This document shows positions 17,900 through 26,886 of a stretch of DNA of 64,000 nucleotides, in pieces. The position numbers and the translations under genes were made by a program. The DNA is from Cohnella abietis. Lineage in GTDB: Bacteria; Bacillota; Bacilli; Paenibacillales; Paenibacillaceae. The stretch lies in NCBI RefSeq assembly GCF_004295585.1, contig NZ_AP019400.1:3322001-3386000 (forward strand), read 5' to 3'. Below the pieces are notes generated by a model, which had not been told where the DNA came from, did not search any database, and saw only the letters and a program-made list of their open reading frames with translations. The first letter of the stretch is position 1, and each line of letters begins with the position of its first letter.

Positions 17900-19216
17900 G
17901 TGCACATAAAAATTAGAGCGTTATTGGCACTAGTGACTAGCTTAGCTCTTATTGTTTCAGGCTGCGGAAGCAGTTCAAACGGCAATAAACATAGTTCAGA
18001 CATCGTATTGAGTGATAAGGTGACGATCAACATGATGCATCTGTGGCCGGTAGCAGGTGCATCAGGTCAACACCAACTTGTGAACAAAATTATTGACGAA
18101 TATCAAGCTGAAAATCCTAACGTCATCATTAAGCAAGAAGTGCTTGATAATGAACGATACAAAGCTAAGATTAAAGTGCTCTCCGCTGTCAACGAGCTGC
18201 CGGATGTTGGCTTGACATGGGCAGCCGGATATCTACAGCCATTCGTGGAAGGCAAGCTGTTCACGTCACTCGATGAGCTGTTGCATAGCGAGCTGCAAGA
18301 CTCGTTCGTTGCGGGAACTACAGAAGCATATACCGTTGAAGGCAAAACCTACGCGCTACCGCTCGAATTCAACATCGCTCCGGTTTACTACAACAAGAAA
18401 ATTTTTGAGCGATACGGTTTGCAGGTTCCCACGAATTACGATGATTTTTTGCATGTTGTGAAAACGCTTGCAGATAATGGTGTAGTACCCATTGTGCTTG
18501 GCAACAAGGATCGCTGGACGGGTTCTCTCTGGTACATGTATATAGCTGACCGTATCGCCGGTACGGAGACGCTTGCGAATGCGATTAAAGGCTCAGCTTC
18601 CTTCACCGATCCGGGTCTTGTTGAAGCTGCGAAACGAGTTCAAGATCTTGTCGATATGAATGCCTTCAACAAAGGCTTCAACGGTCTGTCGAATGATGAA
18701 GTTAAAGCGGAATTTATGGACAGCGAGGCTGCCATGTATTTGATGGGGACGTGGGAGCTTCCTAACTACACGACAAACCAGGTTATTCCACAACCATTCC
18801 GCGATAGCATTGGGTTCTTCAAATTCCCGACCGTTGATGGCGGCAAGAGCAATATTGACAGCTGGGTAGGTGGTCCGGGTGTTGGCTTGTTCGTCGCTGA
18901 GAATTCCCCGGTAAAATCAGAAGCGAAAAAATTCGTGAAGTATTTCGTGAAGCGTTGGGGCGAAGAATCTGTAACTGGGGCCGGTGTTATCCCAGCTACG
19001 AAGGTGAACACGTCGAAGATCCAGCTTCCGCAACTGTACATTGATCTACTGAACGAAGTGAATAAGGCTACGAACATTACGCTGTTTGCCGACGTGCAAA
19101 TGACATCGGGCGCTGCTGAAGTTCATCTCAACCAAATCCAGGCGCTGTTCGGCAAAGAAATTACACCCGATAAATTCGCCAAAGCACATGATGCGGCAAT
19201 CAAGACGGGCAAATAA
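17900..19216 (+). CDS. Second substrate-binding lipoprotein of operon B
   Basis: About 438 aa. The signal peptide ends in lipobox IVSGC. The body is a family 1 sugar-binding protein (NMMHLWPVAGASGQHQLVN, ALPLEFNIAPVYYNKKIFERYG). GTG at 17900 is preferred over upstream TTG/ATG options because GGAGG at 17887-17891 is 8 nt away, the standard distance; ATG at 17894 would be far too close. It differs clearly in sequence from the first binding protein of the operon, so the importer may accept two ligands or use this protein as a sensor for the kinase. Confidence 0.88.
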   Translation: MHIKIRALLALVTSLALIVSGCGSSSNGNKHSSDIVLSDKVTINMMHLWPVAGASGQHQLVNKIIDEYQAENPNVIIKQEVLDNERYKAKIKVLSAVNELPDVGLTWAAGYLQPFVEGKLFTSLDELLHSELQDSFVAGTTEAYTVEGKTYALPLEFNIAPVYYNKKIFERYGLQVPTNYDDFLHVVKTLADNGVVPIVLGNKDRWTGSLWYMYIADRIAGTETLANAIKGSASFTDPGLVEAAKRVQDLVDMNAFNKGFNGLSNDEVKAEFMDSEAAMYLMGTWELPNYTTNQVIPQPFRDSIGFFKFPTVDGGKSNIDSWVGGPGVGLFVAENSPVKSEAKKFVKYFVKRWGEESVTGAGVIPATKVNTSKIQLPQLYIDLLNEVNKATNITLFADVQMTSGAAEVHLNQIQALFGKEITPDKFAKAHDAAIKTGK

Positions 19217-19234
19217 GCAAGGGAAAATTGTTTA

Positions 19235-20587
19235 TTACTGTACTAAACTATCCAGATCCGGCTGCAATCTGTTCCGCAGAACATATAGCATAACGGCACC
19301 AACAAGGAACGCGACGGCATCCGCAATGACGATTGACCAGATTACACCGTGGAAGCCGTTCATGCGATTGGCGATATAGAGCACAGGGATCAACGTAATT
19401 CCTTGAATGACGGACATAATAGTCGCGGCGGTTCCTTGTGCCGTTGCTTGAAAGATCCCCGTGAACAACGTGGTCATTCCCGTAATGAATAAGGATAAGA
19501 ACGTCACATGCAGAATATAGCTACCCTTTTCTATTAATTGAGGGTCATTCGTAAATAAACCGATCAAGTGGTCTGAAATCAGATATACGATGAAGCCGAA
19601 CACGACAGCTAACGCCGCAATCGTTTTGATCGTGAATCCGATGGTATGCTTCATACGCAATTTATTTGCTGTAAAAGAGTAAGCGATCAGCGGTACGACT
19701 CCCTCGCATAAGCCCATCAGAACAACCTCGGGCAATTGCAATAAACGCGATGAAATGCCGAACCCCGCTATAGCCTGATCCCCATATTCAACGAGAAAGT
19801 GGTTCATGACGAGCGACATTACTCCCATGAAGACACTCATAACGAAGACCGGAACTCCGATTTTGAATACATTGCTCAGAATATCCTTGGTAATCTTGAA
19901 CCATTTTATGGAGATAGTTAAGAAGGAGCTCTTATAACCTAAATGGAAGGCGTAGTAAGCAGCCGCAACCAAATTAGAGATAACAGTAGCTGACGCGACG
20001 CCGATCACATCCCAATGGAAGACGAAGATGACGAGCGCATCGAGAATAATATTTACTACTACGCTGAGAATCATACCGATCATCGAAATGATTGCTGAGC
20101 CCTCCGAGCGCACGATATTTTCCAGCGTGAAGAATAAGAGGATAATTGGCGAACCGATAAGCATAACCGTGACATAGTCCTTCGTAAATCCAAAGGAGTC
20201 GGTCGTTGCTCCTAAGCCATGAACGATCGAATCAATTAACGGGTAGCCTACGGCTAATACGATAAGACCGAGAGCCAAGCTGCTGTAAACGGCGAATGAA
20301 GAAACATTTTTGACATCCTCATATTTTTTCTCACCGAGCAATCGGGAAATAAATGTACCGCTACCGATACCGATCAAGTTGCCTAGTGCCATAATGACTG
20401 CGAATAACGGCAAGGTTAAAGCGAGCGCGGTTAACATGGCAGTATTGTGGAGCGTACCTAGGAAAAAGGCATTTAAGATAGAATAGATGACGGTCATTGA
20501 CATGCCTAGCATCATAGGTACGGCGAAGTGAGCTACAGCTTTGGCAATCGGAGCCTTCTCAAAGTAATGGAGGTTTTCTGTATTCAT
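19235..20587 (-). CDS. MATE family multidrug efflux transporter
   Basis: About 450 aa with some twelve hydrophobic helices in two homologous halves. The N-terminus KAPIAKAVAHFAVPMMLGMSMTVIYS and NLIGIGSGTFISRLLGEKKYEDV are typical of MepA/NorM-like MATE antiporters that export cationic drugs using Na+ or H+. ATG at 20587 is preferred; an upstream in-frame extension would begin inside the operator region. It ends 18 bp from the convergent binding-protein gene. The divergent TetR gene and three operators between them indicate drug-inducible expression. Confidence 0.92.
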   Translation of the reverse strand: MNTENLHYFEKAPIAKAVAHFAVPMMLGMSMTVIYSILNAFFLGTLHNTAMLTALALTLPLFAVIMALGNLIGIGSGTFISRLLGEKKYEDVKNVSSFAVYSSLALGLIVLAVGYPLIDSIVHGLGATTDSFGFTKDYVTVMLIGSPIILLFFTLENIVRSEGSAIISMIGMILSVVVNIILDALVIFVFHWDVIGVASATVISNLVAAAYYAFHLGYKSSFLTISIKWFKITKDILSNVFKIGVPVFVMSVFMGVMSLVMNHFLVEYGDQAIAGFGISSRLLQLPEVVLMGLCEGVVPLIAYSFTANKLRMKHTIGFTIKTIAALAVVFGFIVYLISDHLIGLFTNDPQLIEKGSYILHVTFLSLFITGMTTLFTGIFQATAQGTAATIMSVIQGITLIPVLYIANRMNGFHGVIWSIVIADAVAFLVGAVMLYVLRNRLQPDLDSLVQ

Positions 20588-20614
20588 GCGGATCACTTCT
20601 TTCTTTGTTGTGTT

Positions 20615-20700
20615 ATCTAACAGTGTTAGATTGAACCTTACAGTGTTAGATGATATCATGAACGTATGGACCTGTAAAGAACAAACTTACACTGTTAGAT
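20615..20700. promoter_or_regulatory. Three TetR-type operators between the MATE and TetR genes
   Basis: A near-perfect 17-bp palindrome ATCTAACAGTGTTAGAT lies at 20615-20631. Two related sites, ACCTTACAGTGTTAGAT (20635-20651) and AACTTACACTGTTAGAT (20684-20700), follow. They share TTACA-N-TGTTAGAT and cover both divergent promoters, as expected for the adjacent repressor. Confidence 0.8.
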
Positions 20701-20716
20701 AAAAGGGTGGATACCG

Positions 20717-21400
20717 ATGAAAAAGCAGCAGCCTCAGATCTCGGAGGATAAGATTTTGGAGGCCTCGTGGGAGCTTCTCGGGGAGGATGGTATCGAGAAA
20801 TTCAGCATGAGACGATTGGCTGACCGGCTGGGGATTCAGGCTCCCTCACTGTATTGGTATTTCAAGAGCAAGCAGAACCTCTATCGGCGTCTGGCGGGCC
20901 AGGTTTCGAAAAAGATTCTGGAGGAATTCCGCTCCGAAGGGGACTGGAAGGAGCAACTGTCGGAGTTTGCGGTAACGGTACGACGAGTGCTTTGCCGGTA
21001 TCCCTGCTCCACGCAGCTCATGATGCTGACGCTGCCTCTTGATCCGGACATCATCCGGTTCACGAACCGTATGCTGCTCTGCGTGGAATCGACTCCGCTT
21101 GCGCAAGAGCAGAAAATACAAGCGGTTACTACGCTTTTGAACTATATCTTTTTCTTTGTTTTGGACGATTATCAGCATCAGCGAAGTGTTGCCGCTAGCC
21201 TTAAAGACCAAGGAGCGCCTCCGGAGGGGGAGATGGAACGCCTTCTGGACGCCATGAGCGAGACGGATGCGGGACTGTTCCGGAGGATGTTCAAGAGCGG
21301 GCTTTTTGAGCTAATGGGAACCGACGGTGCTTTTGAGTTCGGATTGAATTTGATTCTGTTGGGAATTGAGCAGGTGATAAAGGCGGAGGAGGAGAAGTAA
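20717..21400 (+). CDS. TetR family repressor of the MATE pump
   Basis: 227 aa. The N-terminal helix-turn-helix is FSMRRLADRLGIQAPSLYWYFKSKQNLYRRLAG (about residues 28-60), which resembles the tetracycline-repressor branch more than AcrR. The C-terminal ligand domain is helical and without obvious motifs. It is divergent from the MATE gene and starts 17 bp after the third operator copy, so autoregulation and pump control are likely. Confidence 0.9.
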   Translation: MKKQQPQISEDKILEASWELLGEDGIEKFSMRRLADRLGIQAPSLYWYFKSKQNLYRRLAGQVSKKILEEFRSEGDWKEQLSEFAVTVRRVLCRYPCSTQLMMLTLPLDPDIIRFTNRMLLCVESTPLAQEQKIQAVTTLLNYIFFFVLDDYQHQRSVAASLKDQGAPPEGEMERLLDAMSETDAGLFRRMFKSGLFELMGTDGAFEFGLNLILLGIEQVIKAEEEK

Positions 21401-21446
21401 ATGTAAAAACCGCTCATTCGGTTATTGGATGGGCGGTTTTTACATT
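21400..21446. terminator. Strong terminator after the TetR gene
   Basis: AATGTAAAAACCGC (21400-21413) pairs with GCGGTTTTTACATT (21433-21446); TCAT/ATGG pairs continue the stem inward. A/T runs on both arms allow termination in either direction. Confidence 0.85.
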
Positions 21447-21526
21447 AAAAATACAAATATATCTAGTTTAATTTTGTTATGCTATATTGAGATATATTGT
21501 TAGAATTTGACGAAGGAGATAGTAAA

Positions 21527-23983
21527 ATGAGAAATAGTCGCACAAGAATTATGGTACTAGTATTAGCAATCATCATGGCGATAGGAGGCATTGGTCCTCG
21601 AGCGGGCAATGTGTATGCGGATGTAGGCGTTCTAACAGTTGGAAACGGTTCGGAACTGAACCCTTTTGAGATTGCGACTGCCGAGCAATTGAATTCGGTT
21701 AGGAACTATTTGGGCACTTATTATTATTACATCCTCACGGCAAATATTGATTTAGCGGGATATAATGACGGGGAAGGTTGGTTGCCAATAGGCTCCGAGT
21801 CAGCTAAATTTATCGGTAATTTTGATGGGAATGGGTTTGCTATTAGTAATCTTACAATTAATAGACCTGGCACTGATAGTATAGGATTATTTGGCGTTGT
21901 TAACAGAGGTGCTGAAGTCAAAAATATGAAACTGGAGAATGTGAAAGTCTCTGGACGTGAAACAGTAGGCGGCTTGGTTGGTGAGAATAATGGAACGATC
22001 AGTCACAGTTACACAACAGGTAGCGTAGAGGCCGTTAAATTCAATGGCGGAGGCTTGATTGGTTACAATTATGGACAGATCAGTCATAGTTACGCTACTT
22101 CTAGTATAGAAGTCGGGGACAGTTATGGCGGAGGCTTAATTGGTAAAAATAACGGAACGATCAGTGACAGTTACGCTACGGGTAGTGTAACAGTTATGAA
22201 GGGTTATGGGGGAGGCTTGGCTGGTGACAATAGTGGAACGATCAGTGACAGTCACGCTACGGGAACTGTAGATGTTAGGGAAAATCAAGGCGGGGGCTTG
22301 ATTGGTGTGAATAATAAAACCATCAATGACAGTTACGCTACGGGTACTGTAAAAGTTGGAAAAGATTATGGCGGAGGCTTGGTTGGTTATAATTATGGAC
22401 CAATCAGTAACAGTTACGCATCGGGAAATGTATCAGTTCAAAATACGGCCGGCGGCTTGGTTGGTTCTAGTGTTAGTGAGGGTAGGATCAGTAACAGTTA
22501 CGCATCGGGCAATGTAAATGTTAGGGGAAATCAAGGCGGGGGTTTGATTGGTCAGAATAAGGGACCGATTAGTGCCAGTTACGCTACTGGTAGTGTAGTT
22601 GTTGGGGGAACTCAAGGTGGAGGTTTCGTTGGTTTGAATATGGGAACGATCAGTGACAGTTATACAATGGGTAGTGTATTAGTTAAGGATATTGGCGGAG
22701 GCTTTGTAGGTTATCATTTTTCGGGAGCCATCACCAACAGTTATTCCATCGGAAAAGTAACAGGTGACTCAGTCTTAGGTGGCTTTTCAGGTTTTGGTAG
22801 CGGAACGATCACTCACAGTTACTACGATATAGATACAGTAGGTATAACAGAGTCAGCAGGCGGCAACGGTAAAACAACAGCAGTTATGAAAGACCAAAGC
22901 ACATATGCAGTAGATAATATTTGGAAATTTGATGACATTTGGGGAATGGATTCAAAACGTAATCAGGGATATCCCTACTTGCGGGACATTCAAGTTTTTT
23001 TAATTTATGATGCGAATAAAAGTGTCGGGGGGACAGTTCCTTCAGCGAGCTATTCATTCATGCCTAGTAACTCAGGAACATCAGTAAACGTACTAGACAT
23101 TACCGAAAGCTTGAGGATTCCAGGTCACACATTCGCAGGCTGGAATACCAAAGCAAACGGCGAAGGTACGAACTACCCTGTCGGAGCTCCCATTACGATC
23201 AACAAGGAAGATTTAACACTGTTCGCAAAATGGACGCTTAATACACCAACACCAACACCAACGCCAACGCCAACACCAACGCCAACGCCAACGCCAACAC
23301 CAACGCCAACACCAACACCAACACCAACACCAACACCAACACCAACACCAACACCGACACCAACGCCAACACCTTTTTTCAACGAAAAGGTTAATATTGA
23401 TGTAGTCAGGGCTCTAGTAGATAATGAAAATTCTGCAACTGATGTAACATTCAAAGATGTACCGGCAAGTGCTCCAAACGCTAAAGCAATCGAAGTAGCA
23501 ACTAAGCTTGGGATTGTAAAGGGGTATGAGGATGGATCATTCAATCCGAATGCTACTGTTACTAGAGCCGAATTTGCAACGATGTTAGTCAAAGCACTTG
23601 GTTTAACGTCTAAAGGTGATCCCAGCTTTAAGGACACCAAAGAGCACTGGGCGGCAGATGCAATTGCTACATTAAAAGCAAGTGGTATTATCAACGGTTA
23701 CTTGGATGGAACATTCAAACCGAACCAAACGATCTCCAGAGCGGAAATAGTGGCTATGCTTTCAAAAGTAATTAACACTACATTTGTAAAAGATTCTAAG
23801 TTCGAGGATACTTCTGGCAACTGGGCTGAGGCTGAGATTGATACATTATCCAAAATGGGTATCGTAAAAGGTACTACCAATGGTTCATTTAAGCCAAATG
23901 CTAATGCTACAAGGTCTGAGTCAGTACTCATGATCTTACGCATGTTGAACGCCAGTCTTGGTCTTTCTCTAGACATAGAATAG
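21527..23983 (+). CDS. S-layer-anchored surface protein with GLUG repeats, InlB-type repeat, Pro-Thr stalk and three SLH domains
   Basis: About 818 aa. A signal peptide ([20 protein letters not shown], cut near VYA-DVG) is followed by a GLUG-repeat solenoid of about eleven units of some 27 residues ([20 protein letters not shown] type) at residues 120-440, a Listeria/Bacteroides B-repeat ending [19 protein letters not shown], a (Pro-Thr)n stalk of about 45 residues, and three SLH units (TFKDVP..., [10 protein letters not shown]..., [10 protein letters not shown]...) that bind pyruvylated secondary cell-wall polymer. ATG at 21527 follows GGAGAT; an in-frame TTG at 21497 has no ribosome site. 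GLUG proteins are often adhesins or protease-linked; the partner here is unknown. Confidence 0.92.
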   Translation: MRNSRTRIMVLVLAIIMAIGGIGPRAGNVYADVGVLTVGNGSELNPFEIATAEQLNSVRNYLGTYYYYILTANIDLAGYNDGEGWLPIGSESAKFIGNFDGNGFAISNLTINRPGTDSIGLFGVVNRGAEVKNMKLENVKVSGRETVGGLVGENNGTISHSYTTGSVEAVKFNGGGLIGYNYGQISHSYATSSIEVGDSYGGGLIGKNNGTISDSYATGSVTVMKGYGGGLAGDNSGTISDSHATGTVDVRENQGGGLIGVNNKTINDSYATGTVKVGKDYGGGLVGYNYGPISNSYASGNVSVQNTAGGLVGSSVSEGRISNSYASGNVNVRGNQGGGLIGQNKGPISASYATGSVVVGGTQGGGFVGLNMGTISDSYTMGSVLVKDIGGGFVGYHFSGAITNSYSIGKVTGDSVLGGFSGFGSGTITHSYYDIDTVGITESAGGNGKTTAVMKDQSTYAVDNIWKFDDIWGMDSKRNQGYPYLRDIQVFLIYDANKSVGGTVPSASYSFMPSNSGTSVNVLDITESLRIPGHTFAGWNTKANGEGTNYPVGAPITINKEDLTLFAKWTLNTPTPTPTPTPTPTPTPTPTPTPTPTPTPTPTPTPTPTPTPTPTPFFNEKVNIDVVRALVDNENSATDVTFKDVPASAPNAKAIEVATKLGIVKGYEDGSFNPNATVTRAEFATMLVKALGLTSKGDPSFKDTKEHWAADAIATLKASGIINGYLDGTFKPNQTISRAEIVAMLSKVINTTFVKDSKFEDTSGNWAEAEIDTLSKMGIVKGTTNGSFKPNANATRSESVLMILRMLNASLGLSLDIE
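23243..23372 (+). repeat. CCAACA/CCAACG hexanucleotide repeat encoding the Pro-Thr stalk
   Basis: More than twenty tandem 6-bp units (ACACCA/ACGCCA) encode alternating Thr and Pro. Copy-number change would keep the frame and only alter stalk length. The minus strand reads open here (Val-Gly repeats) but this is a shadow. Confidence 0.9.
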
Positions 23984-24000
23984 AGGTTTAAAGTTACATA

Positions 24001-24038
24001 AAAACGGTAGATACTAGTAAAACAGTATCTACCGTTTT
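24001..24038. terminator. Terminator between the SLH protein gene and the OYE gene
   Basis: AAAACGGTAGATAC (24001-24014) and GTATCTACCGTTTT (24025-24038) form a perfect 14-bp stem with a 10-nt loop, with A and T tracts on either side. The two flanking genes converge, so it can serve both. Confidence 0.88.
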
Positions 24039-24062
24039 TATGCTTTGAGTCTGTGATGTTCA

Positions 24063-25259
24063 TTACATCTTCTTCTCAAAGCCTTCCATTGGTGCGAGCG
24101 AATGTCGGTAGTTATCCTCTTCGAGCTCATCAGTGGTAAAGTGCATAATCTTCCTAAACGATCCTTCGAGGTAGGCTTGCATCGCTAGGGGAATACGCAA
24201 CTCATCCATCTCAGATGCAGAAAGGCGGTAGCGAATGCTGTTCAGATCGCCCGTTTCCACTTTCTGCACCCATTTCGGCTCGCGGATCAGTTCCCGTCCG
24301 ATCGCTACTAAAGCCGCGCCGCCATGAATAACGGCTTCCGCATCTTCCGGCTGTTCAACTGAACCTATACCTATAAGTGGCTTCTTATTTGACATAACCT
24401 GAACAAACTTGCCAAGAACCGGCTCTTGATCGGAAGGTTGATGAAGGGATGTACGTTTATAGCTGGCTAATGAAAGATGAAGGTAATCTATCGGGGTATC
24501 CCCCAGCTTTTCAGCAAAGGCCAAAGAATCTTCTAACCGAATGCCCGGTGTGTCGATCTCCTCTGGAGAAAGACGGTAGCCAAGCAAAAACGGCTTCTTT
24601 GCGTGAGCAGCGATGACAGACGCAACCTCATGAATAACCGCCAATGGGAACCGCGTCCGGTTTTCAAAGCTACCACCCCAGTCATCCGAACGTCGATTGG
24701 AATGCGGAGAAACAAACTGCTGCAGAAGGTAGGTGTTAGCCCCGTGCAGTTCCACACCGTCAAATCCGGCTCGGATCGCCCGTAACGTAGCCTTGCCAAA
24801 ATCTTGAATGATACTTTCTATCTCCTCAGGAGCCAACTCACGCGGCGTAACCGAATCCACTGGATGCGTGGCTGCGATAGGGCTAACGCTTACCGGTTGA
24901 ACGCCTCTGAGAATCTTTGAATTGGTTTTGCGACCGGCATGAAAGATTTGGATAATCGCTTTTGTACCGTCTTTATGAATAGCGTCGGCAATCCTAGAGA
25001 GTCCTTTGATATCGGCATCCTTAGCAATGGACAATTCGCCTTCAAAGCCTTTTCCGCTCTCGGCAACATAAGCGACACCAGTGATGATCATTCCTGGGCC
25101 ACCCGCTCTTTCCGCGTAATAATCTACCTCGTCGCTCGTTATCGAACCGTCGAAGAAGCTGGACATGGTTGTCATCGGCGCCATGACGACTCTATTCTTT
25201 AGTGTAACCCCTTTTGCAAACGTGAAGGGTAGTAGGAAATTCCAATTGTCGTTTTTCAT
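24063..25259 (-). CDS. NADH:flavin oxidoreductase, Old Yellow Enzyme family
   Basis: 398 aa (beta/alpha)8 barrel binding FMN. Recognisable parts are FAKGVTLKNRVVMAPMTT at the N-terminus, GRKTNSKI, the motif GVELHGANTYLLQQFVSPHSN followed by RSDDWGGSFENRTRFP, and ALVAIGRELI near the end. Family members reduce activated C=C bonds of enones and nitro compounds. The gene is divergent from an HxlR-type regulator with paired inverted repeats between them, so electrophile- or quinone-induced expression is likely by analogy. Confidence 0.93.
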   Translation of the reverse strand: MKNDNWNFLLPFTFAKGVTLKNRVVMAPMTTMSSFFDGSITSDEVDYYAERAGGPGMIITGVAYVAESGKGFEGELSIAKDADIKGLSRIADAIHKDGTKAIIQIFHAGRKTNSKILRGVQPVSVSPIAATHPVDSVTPRELAPEEIESIIQDFGKATLRAIRAGFDGVELHGANTYLLQQFVSPHSNRRSDDWGGSFENRTRFPLAVIHEVASVIAAHAKKPFLLGYRLSPEEIDTPGIRLEDSLAFAEKLGDTPIDYLHLSLASYKRTSLHQPSDQEPVLGKFVQVMSNKKPLIGIGSVEQPEDAEAVIHGGAALVAIGRELIREPKWVQKVETGDLNSIRYRLSASEMDELRIPLAMQAYLEGSFRKIMHFTTDELEEDNYRHSLAPMEGFEKKM

Positions 25260-25311
25260 CTTTTATCTCTCCCAGCATTTTGAGTTCGTATTTTATTGTA
25301 GAAAGGATTAA

Positions 25312-25348
25312 ACTATCTGTATAGTATGCACTTAAAAGATAGATACTA
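25312..25348. promoter_or_regulatory. Inverted repeats between the OYE and HxlR genes
   Basis: ACTAT (25312-25316) with ATAGT (25321-25325), and TAGTAT (25322-25327) with ATACTA (25343-25348), form overlapping dyads rich in GTATAGTAT-like half-sites. HxlR proteins commonly bind such TAGTATNNATACTA-type elements. Confidence 0.5.
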
Positions 25349-25362
25349 CCTAAAAGGAGAGT

Positions 25363-25713
25363 GTGGAATTGAACAAGCAGGAAGGGAATCTAGAAGAAGT
25401 GAATGTTGCACCATTTTCTTATGCAATCTCTTTAATTGATGGCAAATGGAAGATGCATATTTTGTTCTGGATATGGAAAAAAGAAATTCTTCGCTACAGC
25501 GAGCTGAAGCGAGCGTTGGGAAACGTCACCCATAAGATGCTAAGTACTCAGTTGAAAGAACTAGAAGCTGATAACCTCCTTATTCGCAGGGAATATCCGC
25601 AAGTTCCGCCGAAGGTTGAATATTCATTGTCGCCTAAAGGCTTCACGTTGATGCCTGTGCTGGAAATGTTGTGTACATGGGGGAAGGAGAATAGCGTGGA
25701 CCTTGATGAGTGA
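25363..25713 (+). CDS. HxlR family winged-helix transcriptional regulator
   Basis: About 116 aa, the normal HxlR length. The core reads PFSYAISLIDGKWKMHILFWIWKKEILRYSELKRALGNVTHKMLSTQLKELEADNLLIRREY, the family's winged helix. GTG at 25363 or TTG at 25369 may start it; TTG has the better spacing (9 nt) from GGAG at 25356-25359. It lacks the N-terminal cysteine seen in HypR/YodB-type sensors, so its inducer is unclear. It probably controls the divergent OYE gene. Confidence 0.88.
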   Translation: MELNKQEGNLEEVNVAPFSYAISLIDGKWKMHILFWIWKKEILRYSELKRALGNVTHKMLSTQLKELEADNLLIRREYPQVPPKVEYSLSPKGFTLMPVLEMLCTWGKENSVDLDE

Positions 25714-25770
25714 CAACAAAATTTGAGAAGGAGACGAATAGAAAGTTTAGCAAACTTAGGCGTGGTTTCT

Positions 25771-25827
25771 TTTTTTCGCCGATAGATCGTTAAACTGAAC
25801 CTTATCAGATGTGATGGCAAGTTTTTT
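25771..25827. repeat. Intergenic hairpin repeat, copy 1 of 3
   Basis: TTTTTTCGCCGATAGATCG begins an element of about 57 bp that ends TGATGGCAAGTTTTTT. It resembles the element at 33864-33914 (TTTTTCGCCG ... CGGCGAAAAA) and a part copy at 33131-33158. Here it may also work as the terminator of the HxlR gene. Confidence 0.6.
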
Positions 25828-25863
25828 TGGTGAACTGCATTAAGTTTCAAGAGGGGGCAGCCA

Positions 25864-26811
25864 ATGAACAAAACAGACCGTTTATTAGCCATCGTTTTGG
25901 AGCTGCAAAGCAGAGAAGTGTTACGGGGCGAAGACTTGGCGGACCTATTCGAAACCAGCGTGCGGACCATCTATCGTGACATTCAGGCACTTAGTGAAGC
26001 GGGCGTGCCGATTATAGGTGCCCCAGGCACAGGATATTCTTTGATGAAAGGCTATTTCCTGCCGCCAATCAGTTTCACGGTAGAAGAAGCCGTGACCTTG
26101 CTTATAGGAACGGACTTTATCGAGCAAAGATTTGATGATGAGTATCGTGTCAGGGCTCAAGCCGCTCGGCGGAAAATCGAGGCCATTCTATCGGAGAGCG
26201 TTCGCAATGAGACCTCTCGTGTGCGCAAGGCGCTGCGCTTGCTTACTCCTGGTAATCGGGTCGCGCTGTCAAAAGAAAGGGAATATTTTGAAAAGATCCG
26301 TCGAGCGATATTAGATGAACGAAAGATCAGATTTCATTATTCGAAAGGGATTGGGGATGCTAAGGGAAAGAACCATAGTGATCGTACTGTCGCTCCCTAT
26401 GGCCTGGTACTCGTTGAAGGATCTTGGATGCTCGTGGCCCGTTGCGATCTACGCCAAGACATTCGCCATTTCCGTTTGTCCCGGATGACCGAACTTATCG
26501 ATTTGGAAGAACAATTCGAACTACCGGCGCATTTTAACTTAAGGGAGTATACTCCTCCGGATGATCGCCACTTGCGAGTTCGCCTTCGATTTAACCATGA
26601 CATCGCAGATAAGGTAAAGGAATCGAACTATCATTACATAGAGGATATGGAAGAGCATCAAGATGGATTGCATGTGTTCATACGCGTTCGTCAACTGGAT
26701 GAATTGCTGCAATGGGTGCTTGGCTGGGGAGCGGGCGTGATCGTATTGGAACCTGAATCATTCCGAAATTGTATTCGTGAAGAAGCCCAAAAAATATTAC
26801 AACGCTACTGA
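25864..26811 (+). CDS. YafY-type transcriptional regulator (HTH_11 plus WYL domain), first copy
   Basis: 315 aa. An N-terminal DeoR-like helix-turn-helix (RGEDLADLFETSVRTIYRDIQALSEAGVPI) is followed by a WYL ligand domain (HSDRTVAPYGLVLVEGSWMLVARCDLRQDIRHFRLSRM) and a WCX C-terminal segment. AGAGGGGG precedes the ATG. Its stop codon lies inside the palindrome at 26804-26829 that precedes the VOC gene, so it probably regulates that neighbour. A second WYL regulator at 44680-45642 has the same layout. Confidence 0.92.
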   Translation: MNKTDRLLAIVLELQSREVLRGEDLADLFETSVRTIYRDIQALSEAGVPIIGAPGTGYSLMKGYFLPPISFTVEEAVTLLIGTDFIEQRFDDEYRVRAQAARRKIEAILSESVRNETSRVRKALRLLTPGNRVALSKEREYFEKIRRAILDERKIRFHYSKGIGDAKGKNHSDRTVAPYGLVLVEGSWMLVARCDLRQDIRHFRLSRMTELIDLEEQFELPAHFNLREYTPPDDRHLRVRLRFNHDIADKVKESNYHYIEDMEEHQDGLHVFIRVRQLDELLQWVLGWGAGVIVLEPESFRNCIREEAQKILQRY

Positions 26812-26842
26812 CATAACGGTGTCAGTAGCATTGTTTTATAAT
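26804..26842 (+). promoter_or_regulatory. WYL-linked operator and -10 box of the VOC gene
   Basis: GCTACTGACA (26804-26813) and TGTCAGTAGC (26820-26829) are a perfect 10-bp inverted repeat. Exactly 10 bp after TGTCAGT stands TATAAT (26837-26842). The dyad therefore covers the -35 region. The same arrangement occurs at 45645-45684. It could also fold as a terminator of the WYL gene. Confidence 0.7.
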
Positions 26843-26886
26843 CGGGTATGTAAACGTATCTTTTATTTTAGGAAGGATGATATCTT

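Noticed and set aside
23173..23694. 173-codon minus-strand frame with a long Val-Gly run
   Set aside because: Antisense shadow of the Pro-Thr repeat in the SLH protein gene.
26804..26829. Simple terminator of the WYL gene
   Set aside because: The same dyad occurs at the same distance from TATAAT behind the other WYL gene, which fits an operator better; a secondary terminator role remains possible.
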